Source: Colias croceus (Eukaryota; Arthropoda; Insecta; Lepidoptera; Pieridae). From it: DNA of 64,000 nucleotides. This document shows, piece after piece, positions 58,827-64,000 of the stretch. Below the pieces are notes generated by a model. It was not told the origin of the DNA. It made no database searches and worked only from the letters and a program-made list of their open reading frames with translations. Position numbers and translations under genes: made by a program. The stretch is from NCBI RefSeq assembly GCF_905220415.1, contig NC_059552.1, positions 3,239,001 to 3,303,000 on the forward strand, given 5' to 3'. Positions within the stretch are counted from its first letter, which is position 1. Each line of letters starts with the position of its first letter.

Positions 58827-59130
58827 TCTATACTAATATTATAAAGCTAGTTTGTTTGTTTGTTTGTTTGAACGCGCTAATCTCAGGAACTTCTGGTCCG
58901 ATTTGAAAAATCCTTTCGGTGTTAGATAGCCCATTTATCGAGGAAGGCTATATAATATCATCACGCTAAGACCAACAGGAGCAGAGCCACGCGGGTGAAA
59001 CCGCGGAGCGCAGCTTTTTACCGATTTCGTTAATTCTTTTTTTTTATAATATTTCTTGAAGTACGAGAATGGTTCTTATGGAGAGAAAACATAAACATGT
59101 ACCACGGGTGAAGCCGGGGCGGACCGCTAG
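58827..59130 (+). mobile_element. Composite Helitron-like element (two families joined)
   Basis: 58827-59013 is a GTTTGTTTG-family copy that loses its terminal CTAG after AAACCGCGGAGCGCAGC. It continues at once into the 3' half of the ACCACGGG family (TTTTTACCGATTTCGTTAAT to GGGGCGGACCGCTAG). A before TC and T after the final CTAG suggest a single element or a deletion between neighbours. Confidence 0.75.
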
Positions 59131-59802
59131 TAAAATATAAAAAATTGTATTGTTGCAACCGTATTTTATATGTTGTTGCTGAAAACAGCTGTAGCGGTAT
59201 TCATGTAATTTGTATGTTAATAATATGTTAGTAAGAGGGTAATATTTTAGTGTAGATTTATTTCATTTAAGCGTCGCGTAATTACAATTTAAGATACTTA
59301 CCTACTAGATAACATTAAATTTCGTGTGAAATAATGAATATAATACATTCGCCAAATCTGCTATAACATATGGATTATTCATAAACAAATTATTGTAAAA
59401 CAGAACAAATTTGAATATTAATTCCTTATTATTTCAATTTTATTAGATTTCATTTAGGGATTTTATATTTTTATGTTTTATACGATTTATGTTATTCATA
59501 TGGAATACTAAAATAGTAAGATTCCAATTGTCTATAATCATATAGAATATAGTAAATTGAAAGTGTCATTCCTCAAATATAAATTGGTAAAAGAGGACAT
59601 TAGTTTTGGGACACGTAATGTTGCGTATCCACCGTGGACTCAAAGTAATCGGCAATTTTGGAAGCGTCATGAATCGACCGATTTTACAGAGAAGGGTCAT
59701 TTCTCACACGGGTGATGTTAAATGGGTCCCATATAGAGTATATATTTCTATGTGGCAATATACTTAGTATTTTTGAGACGAGTTTTTTATGTGTGCAGAT
59801 AA
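59131..59802. other. AT-rich stretch, nothing recognised
   Basis: No supported feature. Confidence 0.4.
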
Positions 59803-60166
59803 TCTATACTAATATTATAAAGCTGAAGAGTTTGTTTGTTTGAACGCGCTAATCTCAGGAACTTGGTCCAATTTGAAAAATTATTATGGTGTTATATAGC
59901 CCATTTGTTGAGAAAAGCTAGGCTAGGCTAGGCTAGTGGACGATTTCTAAGAGTACCCGCGGCCCCGGCTAACTGCGCGGCTCGACAGAACACAGTGGGG
60001 TTTTAGTCGGTAAGAATCCGACATAACCCTTGGCTCCTTCCCCGGGGGCCGTGGATATCTTTGGAAGATTTCCCCACTATAAAAAAAAAAGGCTAGGCTA
60101 TATAATATATCACGCTAAGACCAACAGGAGCGGAGCACTTCGGGGAAAAACGCGGAGCATATCTAG
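59803..60166 (+). mobile_element. Helitron-like element split by a retro-insertion
   Basis: It starts TCTATACTAATATTATAAAG, CTGAAGAGTTTGTTTG, and ends GGGGAAAAACGCGGAGCATA, TCTAG then T. Its GGCTATAGGCTAT region is interrupted by the insert below. Confidence 0.8.
59936..60090 (+). mobile_element. Nested retro-insert, family of 8024-8505
   Basis: GGCTAGGCTA lies just before (59926-59935, within a longer GGCTA run) and after (60091-60100). The insert ends GATTTCCCCACTATAAAAAA. It shares GAATCCGACATAACCCTTGG and CTCCTTCCCCGGGGGCCGTG with the 3' end of the older copy. 5'-truncated. Confidence 0.82.
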
Positions 60167-61135
60167 TGATAGATATATTCAAAATTGTGAGTAAAAAAAA
60201 ATCTTTTTATTATTGCTATTTAACTAGACTTATAAAAATAAAATAATAATTAATCATACATTATTTATTGAAGGCTATTTTGCATACTAATAAGTTTAAA
60301 ATTAAAAGCACCCAGAGCTAACGAGTACTTCTTTCTACTGGCTTAGAAAAAGGATACAAACTAGAAGATTTATTATAGTAGGTACTTTAAAGTCTAAGTA
60401 CTTGGTGCAATTAGTAAAGGATGCTTTGAACGAAGTGCAAAAAAAAAAAGCAAGGTGACGGATTTCTTGCAACACATTCGTAAGAGAGAGCATATAACTG
60501 AGTAGGTATGGGGTTAGTTTAAATTATGTCGTTGAAGACGATTTTACATAATATTATGTGTAGAATACTTTTTACAACGCAGTATATATATATCAATCGA
60601 GGTTTGATTATGTTCATTAAAAGGTGATATTATATTTTGGACATAGTATAGGAAAATTCTTAGGAAATTGTAGTTAGCTGTGAAAATCAAAACTTTTGTT
60701 AGAGTCCGAGATTTTAGTTTTCGCTACATTGTTATTGAAGAGCTTTGTACTCAATATATTTATGAACCTTTTATGTTTTTATACATTTTAAATTAATATT
60801 TTTGTATTTCTTATAATTTAAAATGTTATAAGATTAGTTTGTATACCTCAAATATTAAATCATTCTGTATACCTGGTAGAAATTTTCTCGAGAGACGTAA
60901 TTTATAATAAATTAAAATTTGATGGAAAATATATTATCTAAATGACTTTCTAACGTCCATTGCGAGTTGTGATACTCATTGAAATACCTATATTGAATAT
61001 GGTGATTCGAAAGTATTGTGGAGTAAAGGATGAACTGATAAAAATAATATGAATATAAGTTCGCTTGGCAATATCACAAATAATATAATACTATACTAGT
61101 ATGGCACTATGAAGGAATACAATTTTATATCAAAA
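60167..61135. other. AT-rich stretch, nothing recognised
   Basis: A10 run near 60440. No ORF of 60 codons. Confidence 0.45.
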
Positions 61136-61305
61136 CTAGCGGTCCGCCCCAGCTTCGCCCGTGGTACATGTTTACGTTTTCTCTACATAAGATCCATCCT
61201 CGTACTTCAAGTAATATAATAAAAAAAGAATTATCGAAATCGGTTCAGCCGTTCTCGAGTTATGCGCTTACCAACACATTTTGCGATTCATTTTAATATA
61301 TAAGA
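61136..61305 (-). mobile_element. Helitron-like element, ACCACGGG family
   Basis: On the minus strand it runs from TCTTATATATTAAAATGAAT to CACGGGCGAAGCTGGGGCGG, ACCGCTAG. A and T at the junctions. Almost the same as 52485-52657. Confidence 0.82.
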
Positions 61306-61776
61306 TGTAGTAAACATAATAGGTCATTGTAGTAAACTAGTTGTTTGCTACGGTTCTGTCCGAGTTTATCTCTGTCACTCGTACCTCATCGTACCTACTA
61401 CATTATTAGTTTGAAATTACAACTAGTTTAATATAATATACATACATACAAAAAATCTTACTTTTAAATTCTTATAAAGAGGATATTTTATAAGATGAGT
61501 AGAGATGTAGAAAAATGACATGACAAAAGTTTTTGCCTAAACTAACTTTAATAGCGAAGCATAACTTCCGTATTCGGTGCATTAATCTCTTAAAGTTTTC
61601 TTGATGCAAAATAATATGATTTATCCGTGTCTGTTAACACAATTAAAACTTTTGTTTTACTACAACGGCGAGGATAAAATATGCGTTTCTCTTTGTTCTT
61701 AAATAACGAAGCAAGAACTATGAAGATTGAAGAGCATCTTTGGTGTAATTTAAGACATCTTTTTAGAGAATTTTTT
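61306..61776. other. AT-rich stretch, nothing recognised
   Basis: No supported feature. Confidence 0.4.
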
Positions 61777-61943
61777 AGAGAATCATTGGGGCCTTCAAGA
61801 AAAGAGCTTATTTTTCCATTAAAGGCCGGCAAAGCACCTGTAACACTCCTTGTGTTACAAGTGTTTATGGGCGGTGGTGACCACTTAACATCAGGTGGCC
61901 CCACTTGCTCCTTTGCTTGCTCTGAAATAAAAAAAGAGAAATC
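61777..61943 (+). mobile_element. 5'-truncated 3' copy of LINE2
   Basis: 61785-61934 matches 51601-51750 with about five differences, ending in an A-run. AGAGAATC (61777-61784) and AGAGAAATC (61935-61943) are a near-duplicate target site. ORFs of 91 and 166 codons that cross it on opposite strands are read-through artefacts. Confidence 0.92.
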
Positions 61944-62329
61944 TGGCTTAATTTGAAAAATATACTGGCTTTGAGAACTTTTAATACTGGCCGATCTTGA
62001 AAAATCGAGTAAAACGGAAAATTGTATAATATAATCCCTACAAGAACATTGAGAGAATACCATTTTAGTGCGAAAAGCTAATCTCAACAACTATTCGTAA
62101 ATTTTAAGCTTTTATGTACAAAATAACATCTATTAAAAATATACGCATCTACGTTACGCAGCCATCCAATACATACACTAAACTACGTTCGTAAGTACCA
62201 ATAACATAGCTAGACACAGTACCTAGTAATATATCAAAATTCAAAATAGGAATTTGTTTTAGACATGCATGATAAAATATACCAGATTATTAACAAGGCT
62301 CATATATCGCTAACGAATTGTTATCTCAC
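61944..62329. other. AT-rich stretch, nothing recognised
   Basis: No supported feature. Confidence 0.4.
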
Positions 62330-62640
62330 AAAGCACAGCTCGATAACCACTTATAAAATTACATCCGAATATTTGGACCGCGTCCAAAGCGCTATGGAGT
62401 CGGGGCCGTTAAAGGGATTCGATATCCCACTAAATGCAATGCTAATTTGCTTTTTAGTGGCTAATAATTACACATTAACAACATGACACATGTAACTATC
62501 CAGTGATACGTTTAATGATGCTATAATATTATCGTCAATCGTGATCTTTGTTATGACGTGATTCGGCAGACGATCAATTAGCTTTTACAATTTGCGGTCC
62601 ATGGGTCGATAGCTCTTAGCTCGATTAGTACTTTTATATT
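62330..62640. other. Balanced-composition block, candidate conserved non-coding DNA
   Basis: GACCGCGTCCAAAGCGCTATGGAGTCGG-type sequence and GATTCGGCAGACGATCAATTAG make this clearly less AT-rich than the surroundings. A 73-codon ORF (62265-62486) overlaps but has no known motif. No repeat partner in the window. Confidence 0.3.
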
Positions 62641-64000
62641 GATTAAACACATTGTATGTATTGTTGTTTTTGTTTTCAGAGAGTAAAGTGTCTCCCTGGT
62701 ACATAACCTTTCTATTTTACATAATATTATGGTTTTTCAATTAAAAAATTAAGTTGCGTACTTATAGGTAATTTGGACACCGAAACTTGCATATGGTTTC
62801 AAATTCGGATACAGTGAAAATCGAATTTGAAAATTTATACACAAATATTATGGTGCGTTTAATGTTCATGCATTGTCATTAGGTACGTTATTTTTATTTT
62901 AGGTATATAATCACGCTTATCACACTTCACGTGTTAAAAAAATATTGAAGTAAACTATAAAGCATTGCTGTCTTGCACAAAGTTATTGAATATCATACAA
63001 ACTTATGAGACTTTTAAAGTGAAAACATAAATCTTGTCTTAAAGTATCATGTTATCTAATAAATTTGAAAGATAACAGCGCGGCGGTAAAAATATCACGT
63101 AACAATTATGTTGACCCTTCCTACATCGTCGGCCATATTTTATATCCTACTTTATTATCATGGCTCACTAAATACGCATTGTAGAAAAATACGAAAAGAA
63201 CAATACATTTTTGTTATAGAATTTGGCAAATAATGTAGTTAGGCCAGTTTTACGGCTACTGGTTATGTTCTGTTCATTTTATCTGTTAGTTAAAATGATA
63301 AAGTATGGAAATATACAATAAAAACGTATTAATATGTATTGGGGAAATTATAATCAAATAGTTAAAAGTGTTAAAGTGTAAGGAATTTTTAACACAAAAG
63401 CTCAATCAGTTTATTCGTCTACGAAGTAGCTTCTATGGATTTCCGCGGGATAAAATAAATATTAACAATAAATGAAATAAGTTATTTCTTGCTAAGAATT
63501 ACTAAACACATAATAAGCAAACTCTGAAAAAAACACCTTCAAAACATTTAACTATTTTGTATTGACTGGCCTGTTTTCACCGATATTCAGTATTAAAGAA
63601 TTCACCGTATTTAACTTTCCTCCGAATCAAGTAATAGCATTATACAATACAATTAAATTTATTTGCAGTTGCGGGATTAATTTGTAATTTATTTACCTTG
63701 ATTGTATATGTCGAATTAAGCAGAATCCGTTCGGTAGTTGAATAAGTACGAATAATCACTTCATTTTAAGGCTTTATCTTTAATAATTTGGTTTCATTGA
63801 AAGGTTTTTACTTAAATGCAAGCTGTTAATCTAATATTAAACTTAATACATCCATTGATATGATTGCATTTTATTTGCTTTGGTAGTTTTTTTTCTTTAA
63901 TTTACAATCGTGATCGTGTTATAATGAAAAATATGTTGTTCAGTTTAATATTATGTTGTTTAGTTTAATCTGAAGTCGAGTATGAAAAGTTCATGGCGAA
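62641..64000. other. AT-rich stretch to window end, nothing recognised
   Basis: No ORF of 60 codons, no terminal repeats, no RNA gene. Confidence 0.5.

Noticed and set aside
61590..62090. 166-codon minus-strand ORF
   Set aside because: It crosses the truncated LINE2 3' copy in antisense and joins unrelated AT-rich flanks; no domain.

Overview
The window looks like AT-rich nuclear DNA from a moth or butterfly (Lepidoptera), from an intergenic or intronic stretch. The evidence is a tRNA-Ala(AGC) gene of the familiar insect type, Helitron-like short elements carrying GTCT/GTCY microsatellites (a lepidopteran hallmark), tRNA-derived SINEs, mariner and hAT remains, and two non-LTR retrotransposons with endonuclease/reverse transcriptase ORFs. 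I find no convincing host protein-coding gene. The only long ORFs are the two retrotransposon polyproteins.

Layout. 1-12.4 kb: AT-rich DNA with Helitron-like copies (249-577, 7684-7866, 9292-9480), a mariner relic with both terminal repeats (4019-5307; nine nonsense codons but an unbroken 339-codon frame), and a 450-bp retro-insertion with a 16-bp target duplication (8024-8505). 12.46-14.0 kb: a hAT-type non-autonomous element with 8-bp target duplications that holds about 700 bp of CGAACA hexamer satellite. 14.2-14.4 kb: a LINE 3' tail split by a 57-bp hairpin insertion that has its own 8-bp target duplication. 15-27 kb: mostly empty, with Helitron-like copies, a truncated SINE, truncated LINE copies and some GC-richer patches. 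27.39-30.98 kb: a 3.6-kb non-LTR element on the minus strand (LINE1) with an intact 976-codon ORF. 34-43 kb: more Helitron-like copies, the tRNA-Ala gene and three terminal-inverted-repeat MITEs. 44.6 kb: a full SINE with 13-bp target duplications. 48.73-51.77 kb: a second non-LTR element (LINE2, plus strand), open through EN and RT but lacking an ATG. 52-62 kb: clusters and nested sets of Helitron-like elements, a decayed ORF, and a short 3' copy of LINE2.

How the parts relate. LINE1 and LINE2 are different families of one CR1/Jockey-like lineage, and each has a 5'-truncated 3' copy elsewhere in the window (22426-22554 and 61785-61934), a sign that both have been retrotranspositionally active. 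Their 3' ends and a third LINE tail (24908-25190) share a short CTTAACAYCAGGYG core, a candidate recognition signal. The Helitron-like families share 5'-TC, a 3' CTAG with a GC hairpin just upstream, and insertion between A and T. Several copies are chimeras of two families. No new multi-gene system is visible. The most unusual items are the 57-bp palindromic insertion, the satellite-bearing hAT element, the shared LINE 3' core and the chimeric Helitron subfamily.
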